This document shows positions 44,039-54,508 of a DNA stretch of 64,000 bases, piece after piece (the first letter of the stretch is position 1; each line of letters begins with the position of its first letter). The notes under the pieces are model-generated. The model did not search any database, was not told the origin of the DNA, and saw nothing but the letters and a program-made list of their open reading frames with translations. The translations under genes were made by a program, and so were the position numbers. This DNA is from Gnomoniopsis sp. IMI 355080. Taxonomy: Eukaryota > Ascomycota > Sordariomycetes > Diaporthales > Gnomoniaceae. The stretch covers positions 124,001 through 188,000 of the forward strand of contig JAPEVC010000025.1 of NCBI GenBank assembly GCA_027946555.1. The letters run 5' to 3'.

Positions 44039-46351
44039 TTACATGCTGCTTGTCAATACGTCAAATATTTCATTCCTCCACGCACCGACTTCATTCTCGC
44101 GAATTCGCTGCTTCGCCTGAGCCCCTTCCTCATTCCATATTTTGACGATACTTCCAGGAGCGTATCTTCCCTTGAAGACACCTTCTCCAGGCTCGGTAAT
44201 GCCGACCCTTGTATATACGTCTGGGTCCTCCTCGGGGACCAAACGAGCCGATACAGCTTTGATGAAAGTCCACAAATCATCCGGGTCTGCGATCCGTGTA
44301 GCCCGCAGCCTCTCCCTTGCGTATAATAGCTCCCGGTTTGCGGCGTGGATCAGATCTGCAATGGCCGTGGACATTTGCGATTCAATGGCGGAACGAAGAA
44401 TCGCCAAGATTGCGGGTTTAAACATAAACGCCACCAAGGAGAATTTGGATTTACGCAATTCATAGTCAAGTTTGTGAACGTGAACTCGAACGGCTTTTAA
44501 TGACAGAATACTCTCAAGTCGTTCTTTGGCCACTTCGATGTCTATCTCAACATCGATACCCTTTTCGTCCAACTCAAACGAGGCGATGCCCTCATCGGAG
44601 AATTGCAGAAGACCGGAATGTACACGGAGCCAGTATCCTACCTCTTCAGCGCGGATGGACATGCCATCGATTTTGATGGTCACAAGGGACTCCAAACTGG
44701 ACGTCGTCCTGGTTCGTGCCTTTCGAATCTCCAAGTCGTTGCGAGTCTCGACTCTGAGTCGATAGGGCAGGAATGATGTATGATTGACAGTGACGCCTGG
44801 TTCGATGATGAGATTCTCGAGGAGAAGATCGATTTCGGGAGTTGATACCTCCACTCTTGGAATAGGAATGTATTGAATTGCTTCGACCAGCTTGGGAACG
44901 AAGACATGTATGGCGTCCGCCACTAGGTCTGTATTTGTGTACTGATGCGCTGGCGAGAGTAATTTCGCAATCTTTTTTGAAGTCTGTGTCAATTTCAAAA
45001 TATCAGCATCCCGAAGAACGGACTGCAGAGTTGATTGGAGCTTTGCGAGCAACCCATCAATATCTTCCCTCAAAGACGAATCGGATGCCAGTTGCCGTGA
45101 TTGCTTTCTCAGAGTTTGAAATTTCTGCTCAGCATGCTCGAAAAAATCGGGATCTGTAAGCATTTCCTGCAGAGCATTTCCTGCTTGTCGTACCAATTCA
45201 TCGAATTGAGGGTCACTCTTTCCGTGTTCCGCCACCTGTTTGACTCTCCGCTCTAGCTCGTTCCATTCAGCGGCGTCACCAAAGGACTTGATCAAGGACC
45301 AGAAGTTGCTGAGAGCTTTATCCATCTCTCGGTTTGTGTCGACGTCATTTTCTGCCGTCGCAACAGTGTCCTCGAGTACATGCGAGTAAACGTATGCGTA
45401 ACGCTGCAACAACTTTGCCAGCACCGACACGGAGTCTGAGTAGTCCTGTCGCTGCCTGAGTTTTGACACAGCTTGCTTCAATCTGTAGAGCAATGTGCTT
45501 TTCTCGTCACCAGTGATTTTTTCGATGAAGCTGTGCTCGGCTTCTTGAGCTACCTCAGCAGCACCTTCAACGACAACCTTGGCGACTTCCGCAACATCCC
45601 CACCTAGTTCGTTGGTTGTCGGTGCCTCACCACCGTTAGCCTCCGGTTTCTTCAGTGCCTGTTGCTCTTCCACAGAAGGCTCAAGCCGATGTGCGGCTTG
45701 CTGCGAAACCTCGGAAAGTGTAAAGGCAGTGTCGCGGAAAACCTCTCTTCCAATGGTTGTCAGATCTGAGAGGAAGTGGCGAAAGTCTGAGTTGGTCAGA
45801 AGAAGAGACCCCACAGTCTGGAGGCTTTGATATGCTGTTTCCTGTCAATAAAATTACTTCTTTATATAATATGCTCGTGGACACCAACCGGCTGCAGTCT
45901 TCGCCTTTGACTTCGCTTTGGAGGTCCTATTGACGATGTCCTCGACGTCAACCGATACGCGAGCTTTGGTCAAATACCAGATAAAGTCTTGAATTTCATC
46001 CTGATTGTTCTTGTGTTGCAAGAGTTCTATGAATTGCTTCAGGAAGACCTTAGAATAGTGTACCAACGCCCTGCCCGAGTCGCTGAGTTGGTCGTTGTCT
46101 GGGTTGAGGACATCCGCTGCTAGTAGCGTCCGTAAGTTGACGATGGCCTGCTCATTGGATGGCATAAATCCTTGGGATAATGCCCGGAGCATCTGGTAGG
46201 TATGAAGCTTCTGGTGAAGCTCCGTCTGCAGGACAGTATCATCGCGGTAGTGCGGCAACAGTGCCTCGCGGGCCTCGTCCTCGTACTCGATTGATGGGAA
46301 GCAGGGCAAGCACCAGCAGAAAACGCTGAGGCACTCCATAATACTGGCCAT
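44039..46351 (-). CDS. HAM1-like protein (HAM1_N and HAM1_C domains)
   Basis: Minus-strand exons 46351-45889 and 45834-44039; 752 residues. The 54-nt intron uses donor GTTGGT and acceptor AAACAG; an earlier CAG would break frame, and the chosen join gives KAKTAA-AYQSLQTVGSLL. The start at 46351 begins with a Cys/Trp-rich stretch (MECLSVFCWCLPCFPS) that could be lipidated or membrane-associated, followed by EALLPHYRDDT and LHQKLHTYQMLRALSQGFMPSNEQ, the conserved N-terminal block of fungal HAM1-like proteins. IQDFIWYLTKARVSVD, a long charged helical middle, and the C-terminal region from about residue 480 (IPRVEVSTPEIDLLLENLIIEPG) complete the two-domain layout. The C-terminal part resembles a lipid-binding BPI/TULIP-like fold (inference). 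The family's role is poorly defined. The open frame extends upstream of the chosen Met to 46714 without family-like sequence. Confidence 0.87.
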
Positions 46352-46993
46352 GGCAGCACCGGGGAAGCACAATGGCCTCAAGAATGATCTGCTGTTGAGC
46401 TTTACTTGTTGTCCATGAGGAAACGCTCTGTGCACAGTCGCACGGCACACGGGAGTGAGATGTTGTTTGCTATGGCAGACAAATGATGGGATGACCTTGG
46501 ATGACGTCGGGCTCTCATCATTGTGCGCAGGGGTGCCCCATGAGCTTAGATGATAACAAGGAGTATCCCTACCTCCCGGAACACGCTTATGTAAGGACTT
46601 TAACGACACAGCACTGCCGAACATTGCTTGAGACTTCTTGTTCGGACTGGACTCACTTGACAGGTCCCGATTAAGAGCAGGCATAATGTTGGAATTTTGA
46701 TTGAGCCGGGGCATATCATATTTACATGATAATCCGATCTAATGCGGCCTGAAATCAGCTAATGGCGACTCAAACCCTAACCCGCGGCACAGGAAATGAG
46801 TGCGCGACCAGCAACGTGTCCCATTGAGCCGGGGATGTCACTCAATGCACATCCCACCTCAAACAACGAACCCCTTTTCTTATATCGGAGCATCATCAGC
46901 CCCCCACGACAGTACTAATCAATGTCCAAAACAAACAAGTCCGGATTGTATTCTTGCCGTTGCCCTATCAGCGGCATATGAGGATATACCACA
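46352..46993. other. Divergent promoter region (HAM1-like / Mpv17)
   Basis: 642 bp between divergent start codons. No ORF supported beyond an extended leader on the minus strand. A short CAAACCCTAACCC stretch near 46770 resembles telomere repeats, but only about two units are present. Confidence 0.5.
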
Positions 46994-47641
46994 ATGGGCC
47001 CGCTCTTCTCAACCGCCATTCGAGCCTTGTTTTTGAAAGCCGGCGCCAATTTAACGGCACAACTTGCAGCACGTTGGCACGCACAAGATCCCATCCCACA
47101 GCCAATCGATCGCCAACGTATTCTTGAGTTCGCTGTATATGGCTTTTTCCAGGCCCAGTTGGGATTCTTTTGGCACATTTTCCTGGAGCGCCTGTTCCCC
47201 AGCCGCCGGCCGTCTGACGCGCCACTCGACGCGCCTAAGGAGAAGGCGAACGACGATGAGGAGAGCCGTCTGAGCACCGAGGGGACGTCTGTCCAGCTTT
47301 TGGAAATCCTCAAATCTTCGAGAAGGGGGGTACATTGGTGGAATATTGCCGCCAAACTCATTCTTGACCAGACCATCGGCATGTTCTGCTTTTTGTCCAT
47401 TTTTCTCGCCTGGACCAATTTTTTCCGCGTTGAACATATCTCCGAGATCCCGGGTATCTGGAGGGCCAAGATATTCACCATCATCTACGCCTCATGGGCG
47501 ATCTGGCCTTGGGTGATGATGTTGAACTTTGTGCTGGTGCCGGTGGAGAAACGACAATTGGTATCAGTTTGCGTCGGATTCTGCTGGAACATTGTCCTGA
47601 GTCTCCTGACCCATCCTGAACCCCCAACCAAGCACGGCTGA
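46994..47641 (+). CDS. Mpv17/PMP22-family membrane protein
   Basis: Single exon, 215 residues from ATG 46994. The C-terminal signature of the family is clear: WAIWPWVMMLNFVLVPVEKRQLVSVCVGFCWNIVLS, that is, W-x2-W-P, NF-x2-VP, R and a final W-N-x3-S. Four membrane helices are expected; a polar, acidic insertion of about 40 residues (PSDAPLDAPKEKANDDEES) separates the first pair from the second, longer than in animal Mpv17. Members sit in the mitochondrial inner or peroxisomal membrane as small channels or pores affecting metabolite or nucleotide balance. Which organelle applies here cannot be told. It is head-to-head with the HAM1-like gene. Confidence 0.88.
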   Translation: MGPLFSTAIRALFLKAGANLTAQLAARWHAQDPIPQPIDRQRILEFAVYGFFQAQLGFFWHIFLERLFPSRRPSDAPLDAPKEKANDDEESRLSTEGTSVQLLEILKSSRRGVHWWNIAAKLILDQTIGMFCFLSIFLAWTNFFRVEHISEIPGIWRAKIFTIIYASWAIWPWVMMLNFVLVPVEKRQLVSVCVGFCWNIVLSLLTHPEPPTKHG

Positions 47642-49440
47642 GAGGGCAAGCGGAATATGAGCGTCGATATTCGTGGACAAACATTCACATCCAGGCTCAT
47701 ACATATGCACGGTCCAGGCTCAGCCATCGCACTATAGCATCAACCCGCGTGGGCTGATATCTTGATTTTGTGCTTTACCTCGTGGGTAACACGCCGCTTC
47801 TGGTGGTCTTTAGCACATTGCCTGAACCACTGGGCCTGTACTTCTTGCGCTAGTTGGCCACCTGGGTTGACTAATTCGCTGGATGCCCAATACATGCTCG
47901 CACGTGAGCAGAGCTAAGCGCCAAGAGGGAGGCTACGGTGCCCAGTTCAAAAGAAATGGAGGCCAAAAGGAGGCAGATCAGCGACGACGAAGGTTGATCG
48001 CCTCAATACCTATCTGGTTTCCGTGTCAACAAGAGCATAGTCAAACACGTTCCTGGATGATGACAGCCGTGAGCTGCGTGTTTGGTGAGTTCCCGCCTGA
48101 TTTCCAATCAGGGTTGGGGTGTCAGTACATAGGTACGCATTGCCTCAGCTGGTTTGAGCACTACATAGCCTGTATGAATAATAATATAAATACAACGCAA
48201 CCCCAGATCCAGCTCAGATAGACACACGCTGAATTTGGAGAAAGTTCCCAAACTTGGTAGACTTGGATCAGACTTGTTCAGTACGGGGATCCGGGATTGC
48301 GCCTACCACAAAGGGCAAGACCCGCAAACGCCCTTATTGCTTGCATGCTGACAGGGTGTTTTAATGGCTCCAGAAGAGATTTCAGCTGCTGCAACTCTGG
48401 ATCGCACAAGGCTGTCATCTCTTCAAGGGAAAGATCAACAGGAATACGGATGCCAGCAAGGTGCAGCCGGAGGTGCCGGAACCCATGGAGCTGCAGCAAC
48501 TAGTTGTTGCCATGCATCCAGAAACCGAATCTAGACCCACTAGCGGATCTGACGTTGAAATTAACTATCCGTCCGGCTAGCTTGGCAGCCAGGCAGCCCG
48601 GTTGGTGGCCTAGGATATCGTGTACATACATATAGGATCCCGTCCATCATCACAGTAAAGAATATCCCCGACCGGGAGAGGATGCCCCATTTACCCACTG
48701 CAATATGCAGTTCTGCCGGGGGAGAAGCTTCCGGCGCCGATCTTACCTAGAGACGAGAAACTCCTTACTCAAGTACATTCTGATCTCAGGCAGCGATGCA
48801 CACGAATGACTCTCATCCCACAGGCTGTCCAGCCTCACTCATGTAACATAGGTTCCTTTTGGCCGGGCCCCCGGGGCGAGGGTTTCCCGCAGAGCCGCGG
48901 CGGAAACTATGCTCTGTATAGTAGTGATCGACAAACCTTGAAAGGTTCCAAGCAAGATTAAGCGATTTTGGAAGATCGATAGGCTGGAGGTTCCATGTTC
49001 TAAAGTATGCTTGGATCCGCAAGACGTCCTGAATTCGGCCGACTAGATCCAGGCATGTGGTATCGAACCTTTGCTATAGGGTCTGTCGAACCCAATGTCA
49101 AACTTTGCAATATTGGCTGACCCATGACATTTTTGCATCACAATTGAAAGTCTTCCAGTGGTCATTGAGCTCAATGTTTTAATGGTAAACCATGAGATAA
49201 AATCAGAAAAGAAGATCCAGGCTCATCTTCCAGGGCCAAGTTGAAGTTACTAAAAGAGTGGCAGCTTGGAAGAAACGTCCAACCAAAGCATCCCCATCCA
49301 CCATTTTCCAGTTTATTTCATCCCCAATCACCAACGTAATCCAACATCAAACAGGCACATCCCTCTTCTCTGGCCCAAGCCCAAATCCGTATGTATGGGC
49401 AAGGCCATCTCTCCAAGTCACTTTCCGGCGTGTCATGAAA
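47642..49440. other. Intergenic, 1.8 kb, no gene seen
   Basis: The 3' ends of Mpv17 (+) and the hydrophobin (-) converge here. Small chance frames only; none has a signal, motif or splice support. Confidence 0.55.
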
Positions 49441-50037
49441 TTAGAGTCCCACGGGAGTAGTGCATAGGACTCCAAGTCCAGCCTATTCTAGATGTTAGTT
49501 ATCGCTTCACTCAAATTATATCACAGAGACATGGAAACTGACCGCGCCAAGAACACAGCAGGATGGCACATCGGCTCCGCAAGCAGCAGTGTATGCCGCC
49601 GCACTGTCGGGGACAGTGGAGACTGGAAATCGTAATGTTGTCAGTATTTTTTAAACAGCTAGTAAGCAATGCATACACTGCACTGGACGAGTTGTGGAGG
49701 AGTAGATTCAGCCGTACCTGTAGTGCATGTCACGCCGAGCACCTGGAGCACGTTGGCTTCACAGCAGTAGGCTAGGCCATACTAATTAAGTCAAGGCTTG
49801 TTAGCAACTTCATGAGACAGTGAAATTGTCATGATACGATCGATTACTTACCAGGCCGCTGCTGCATGGGTCGTAGGAGCTGGTCGAGCCACCGTCACCA
49901 CCGTCACCACCGCCGTCACCACCGTCGCCGCCACCGTCGCCGCCGCCGTCGCCACCACCTCCACGCTTGCTGAGGCCCTGAGGAACAGCAAGGGCCATGG
50001 AGGCGAGAGCAGAGATGATAATAGCAGAGAAACGCAT
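49441..50037 (-). CDS. Hydrophobin, class II-type spacing, with Gly/Asp repeat
   Basis: Four short minus-strand exons: 50037-49852, 49781-49718, 49622-49543 and 49482-49441; 123 residues. Introns are 70, 95, 60 nt with donors GTAAGT, GTACGG, GTCAGT. A signal peptide MRFSAIIISALASMALA is followed by VPQGLSKR (possible Kex2 site) and a Gly-Gly-Asp repeat of about 25 residues. The mature domain has the eight hydrophobin cysteines with spacing C-x9-CC-x11-C-x16-C-x6-CC-x10-C. The doublets are in AYCCEAN and PSCCVLG. Spacing fits class II except the C5-C6 gap, usually 8-9, is 6. Hydrophobins self-assemble at air-water interfaces and coat spores and aerial hyphae, aiding surface attachment. The gene is easily missed because no exon exceeds 190 nt. 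Confidence 0.88.
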
Positions 50038-52185
50038 ATTGAAGACTGTGTGGAAGACTGGAGTTGATGGATGGAGAAGTTTTGAGGCCTGGAATGAAGA
50101 GAGATGCTTGGAGTTGTTGGTGCTGATGAGGATGCTGGATGAGACTATCAGCGAAGGGGAGATGGCCATAATTTATACTTTTGACGGCTGCTCTTCTGTT
50201 GTCCATCTTGCCTTCGAACAGCCCACTTCTCCCCTCCACACAGGTTGGTGCCCACAGGCAGTCGCGATTTGGATGTGATCTGCGATACTAGTAACTGACA
50301 TCCAAGCTATGACAACGAGCAAAGCCTCGCCAGCTCGGATAAAAAGCAAGCTACATCGCTGAAGCCCCAGGAGCCACGCCATTCCGGGAAGACAAAAGAC
50401 CCAGTGTGTCACCAGACCAGCATTATTTGTACAGTCCAGGGTCGAGATGAGGGCGGCTCGTCGAACAGCTCAATACGAAGACTGCATGTTGTTTCTGAAA
50501 GCAGAAGTTGATCGACGTGAGGAAGAGGCGATCATGCTCGTGGCTGGGTCCAAAGATGATTCTCGATTGGCCATTGGAGAGTTCCTCCTGCTGAAATGTA
50601 CTGCCAAGGACACTTCAAGATGGTCTTCTTTCCGGCCACCCGCGTTCATGGTCCCTCACAACAGCTCACGAGTCAAAGTCGTAGCTGGAGCAGTCATCCC
50701 AAGACCACCCGCAGGTTGCGTGACATTTGGCCAAGACTCATTGTCTTTCACGATGGAGTAAGGTTTAGTGTTGTACCTAAGCTACCTAGGTACGGAACCG
50801 GCTGCAATTACCCTCCTAGGTAATTCATAGATAACTGGTGTTTCGCAAAGACTTAACACCTGCATCAGCACCATCAGCACATTCCATTTCAATCAAATAT
50901 GTAAGGCTAGCTTTGCTCATGCATAGAAACGATGCGAGAAGCTCGCACTTCCAGGGGAGCACAGAGACCGGTGAAGATGTATCAAGTGCACTTGTGCCTT
51001 CCTAGAATCACCTGGGCATCATCGGAAGTACAAAATTAATTGTGGGTCGATGGCGCTCTCTGTGTGTGTTGTCACCATACCGAACAAGACTTCTGTGGAA
51101 ATGAGCTGGAAGCGCATCACTTACTTCGTAATATGCAAAGAGAGCAAACACCAGGGGCGGGGGAACAAGTTACTTCAGCCACGTCGTGTGATTTGATGAT
51201 TTGATGAGAGCCGTTATGTAGGAATGCGGTGCACCTGCAGAAATCCGTTACATGCTTTCCCTACATCTTGACAGCTGAATCCGAGTGGACACCTGCAAGG
51301 TTCCTAGCTAACTTTGTTTGCAGTCGTTATGGGCTGTCTGCGGGACATGAACCCAGCTAAACATTTTCGGCTTCGCTTGACGCGGAGCGTAGACAGCCCG
51401 GTAAATAAATAGAAATTAGGTTTGTTTCTGGCAGTTCAGGCTACGACGCAAGTGACGGATGGCCCACACATGCAGGGCCAAGGGCCAGAGCTTTGGCTGT
51501 CGCCGGATGCCGGCGTACTTTGTCGGAGATGCGCGCCTACGTACCTAGGTAGTATGTATTCCGTATGCACATTGCCAGGCCCAGTCTTTTAGCCGACTGC
51601 AGCAACTATGACTTTTGTAAAGTGGACACACTTGTCTAGATGGCTCCGAACGTCATCGAGCATCAATATTGAGATGACCCTGAAGACCTAGCCCTCGTTT
51701 AGGATTCTTTCGGCTCACCTATGCAATGAAAGACATGCGTTGATTCCTCCCTGCGGCCGTTGCCAATTGCCTACGGAAGTCACTGCCACAAGTTCTGATC
51801 TCGAAAAACAGAAATTAAATGCACACCATGACCCAAATTGTTCTTTAGAAGGAAATCCTTCTTACCTATATGCAGCATCATCGCTACCGCTTCCGGTACT
51901 GTTAGGAGGCAATAATATGCCAGAGAGCGGAGTGTTATAGTCGGGGCGAAAGAAAAGGGGATCAAAGCTGAACCAGACATGTAGCGAGGATATCTGAAAT
52001 ACGTATCTCAGGTACCTGGGTACACTGAACGTGCCAGGTACCTAGGTAGGCATCCAACCTGGGACCTTGGAAATCATCTTGAACGATAATCCAGCTCAGT
52101 AATTATTTGGAACTTCAGCGTTACTTCTCTTCATGGTACGTATATTATGACAAGGTAGCTAGTAGCGTTGTATTCTCACTACTCT

Positions 52186-52197
52186 GGGGGGGGGGGG
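52186..52197 (+). repeat. Homopolymer G run (12)
   Basis: Twelve consecutive G in non-coding DNA. The length may be uncertain, because such runs are prone to sequencing error. Confidence 0.8.
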
Positions 52198-53013
52198 AAC
52201 TATTTTTGAGTCTGTAGTCGAGGGCTCGCGAATAGGACTAGCACCACTTTCAGAGTATTGTCCAATCACTTGTTGGCCAGTCCATACATCTCACTTTTCC
52301 CAAGTCCCTAAGATTACCTAGCTTGAACATTGTACGACGTCTAAACCTGCTTCTGAACTCCTTGAGGATGGGAAGAGATATTAAATTGATGCAGCTGGCG
52401 GAGAATTGCATTAAGGCTCAACCAGTAACTTCCGATGTTGCTTTTATGCTCCAGTAAGTGGCCCTGGAGGTCAATCAACCTCGTGACTGAAGCCGGAACC
52501 ACTGACGGTGACCGCATTTGCAGTTGAAAGGCTGCAAAGCTTCATTCTACGCTGAAGTGAGAGAGCATTTCTGCCTCTGACGCGGTGGCTTCTCGAGGAC
52601 CTAGGAGTCATCGATCGGAGCCCGAAGACCTTGCTACCTGCCCAGATGAGGAATAGAATCGTCATTTGGCGGGTTTAAGTGCCGTCCACCAACACTTTAC
52701 AGCGATTGTTGCTGACAATCATTCTACACGGTAAGATACAGTAACACGTGTTTGAGCACGTGGTTATTTTACTAGGTATACAGATTAGAAATACTGAATG
52801 GAGACGATGAAGAAACCCGACTCGAAGCCACATGTTTTGTCGCCAGGCGCATACATAATTCCATTCTGATTTGACTCATTAGGTGCCCAGGTGATGAGTA
52901 GCTTGCTTCGCTGCTACCTAGGTAGCACGGTCAAATCAAAAGCCAAGGGAAGTCTGAAGCTTGTAAACACCATCAACTCAGGCGTGTCTTATGGATGCTA
53001 GGATTATGAAATC

Positions 53014-53015
<2 letters not shown>

Positions 53016-53062
<47 letters not shown>
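53016..53062 (+). repeat. Homopolymer T tract (47)
   Basis: Forty-seven consecutive T, far longer than any other run in the window. On the minus strand this is a poly(A), which could be the tail of a retroposed SINE-like element reading from about 53400 down to 53063. I see no clear target-site duplication and only a weak match to a Pol III B box. Confidence 0.85.
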
Positions 53063-53066
<4 letters not shown>

Positions 53067-54508
53067 GAGCCAGGCTTGTGTGACTCGGGATAGATGGTCC
53101 GGAGAACGACTTGAATACCTAAGTTGGTATGTTCCAGCTTTCAGCACGTCCCGTTGAACCATTAGTGGTTAATGCGCCCAAGCTTCGCGAATTGCATCCT
53201 CAAGTTGGTCTGAGCAGTGAAGCTCATACATGCGTCAAATTCCGCTCACTAGTCAGTTTCATTGCGTCGTATTTGGTTGTGGCACGATCTAGGTACCTAC
53301 CTCGGTAGGTAGTATATGCAGTCATTCACGAGCTGTACCTAGGTAGTAACGAACCTTGGTCCAGAACTGGGTGCCAAAAGGTGAGCTCCAACGATTGATA
53401 TTACCATAGTACCGTAAATGTGTTAATCTTTCAGTACGTCCTATAATACCTAGACGAATGGCTAAACTCATTCCATAGTTTTTCAATGGGTGTATATATC
53501 AATCAGTCATCTGCGTGTCTACGCTACCTGAGTACCCCTCAGCCAGAGGTGCTGAAAGGCAGGCCAGACGTATGTCAGCTTTCTTCTACCCCGCCAATTT
53601 TGATTGACACTTGTCATGATGATGGCTCTCGACTAGGTTAAAACACTTTGCAAGGTTGGAATACTTGGCATTTTCCCTCCTTGATGTGGTGGTTGCAAAA
53701 GTTGTGGAACTTTGTGGCATGCTGTAAGCTTGGGATGGGAAGTATTCAATTCGTGGGTGAAGTTGTTCCAGATTCAGGTAATAGAGCTCAATGCATCATG
53801 ATGAGGCAATGACTGGAATTCCTTGTTCTGTGGTAGGTGTATTAATGTTCAAATTGGCAACATGCCGAAAGCAAATGGAGAAGACATCTTCAAGCAAACC
53901 AAGAAGTCCTTCTCTGATGCCGTACCTCGTGATCATCAGACTTCTCCAGGGCTGCGATAAAATGTTTAGCTTGTCAAAGATAGAGATTTATCCTTTCGGA
54001 ATCTTACATCGCCTGCTAGATATGCGATTGCATTCCGAGATCCACAAGCTTACTTTAGGGTGTAAAATTGCACACTTGTGTCCATTGAATCTACCTGAAT
54101 GCCACTGCATTCCTTTGTAGCTAGACGGTGAAGTAGACCTCTTCTGCTGCAACCCTGTTTGGAGGAACTCAATCTGTCCACCTGCTGTCCACATATATGC
54201 CTGAGTCAACAATCAGTCTCTGTTTTCTTCTTGTGAAGCCATTTTGTAGTCTATGAAAGGACTCAAGATCTCATTCACAGCGACCTAGATATACATGCAT
54301 TCCCAAAGTGGAATGGCTGCACAGACAGTATGTGTAAAAGCGGGGCTCAATGTCTCTCCACACCGATAACATGCCCAGAGGGTGCAATATCCCTCCGAGC
54401 TTATCATTTTGCTGATTGACGTCCATGCCGGTTCTCGATCTACAGAGTACAGAGTTTGTGTTCTCGAACGCACATCATTCTCAAAAGCTGCTCAAATTGA
54501 CACCGAAA

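Larger units (their letters stand above)
50783..53345. repeat. Cluster of five TACCTAGGTA palindromes
   Basis: Exact copies at 50783-50792, 51542-51551, 52039-52048, 52915-52924 and 53336-53345, plus extended variants (GGTACCTACCTCGGTAGGTA near 53291). Five copies in 2.6 kb is far above chance, and no gene overlaps them. Confidence 0.8.
50038..54508. other. Gene-poor stretch, 4.5 kb, rich in simple repeats
   Basis: The left end is the hydrophobin promoter; ATTTATA at 50171-50177 (TATAAAT on the minus strand) lies about 135 bp upstream of its start. The rest has no supported gene. It holds five exact TACCTAGGTA palindromes (50783, 51542, 52039, 52915, 53336), a 12-G run (52186-52197) and a 47-T tract. 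The last 300 bases should be the S10 peptidase promoter. Confidence 0.55.

Noticed and set aside
46352..46714. Upstream in-frame extension of the HAM1-like gene
   Set aside because: It lacks family-like sequence, while the Met at 46351 begins directly before the conserved Cys-rich and LLPHYRDDT block.
46765..46785. Telomere-like CCCTAACCC stretch
   Set aside because: Only about two repeat units, in the middle of a divergent promoter. Too short to be an interstitial telomere.
48278..48499. Minus-strand 73-codon frame with Leu-rich helical look
   Set aside because: No ATG in good position, no continuation upstream through a splice site, and no family match.
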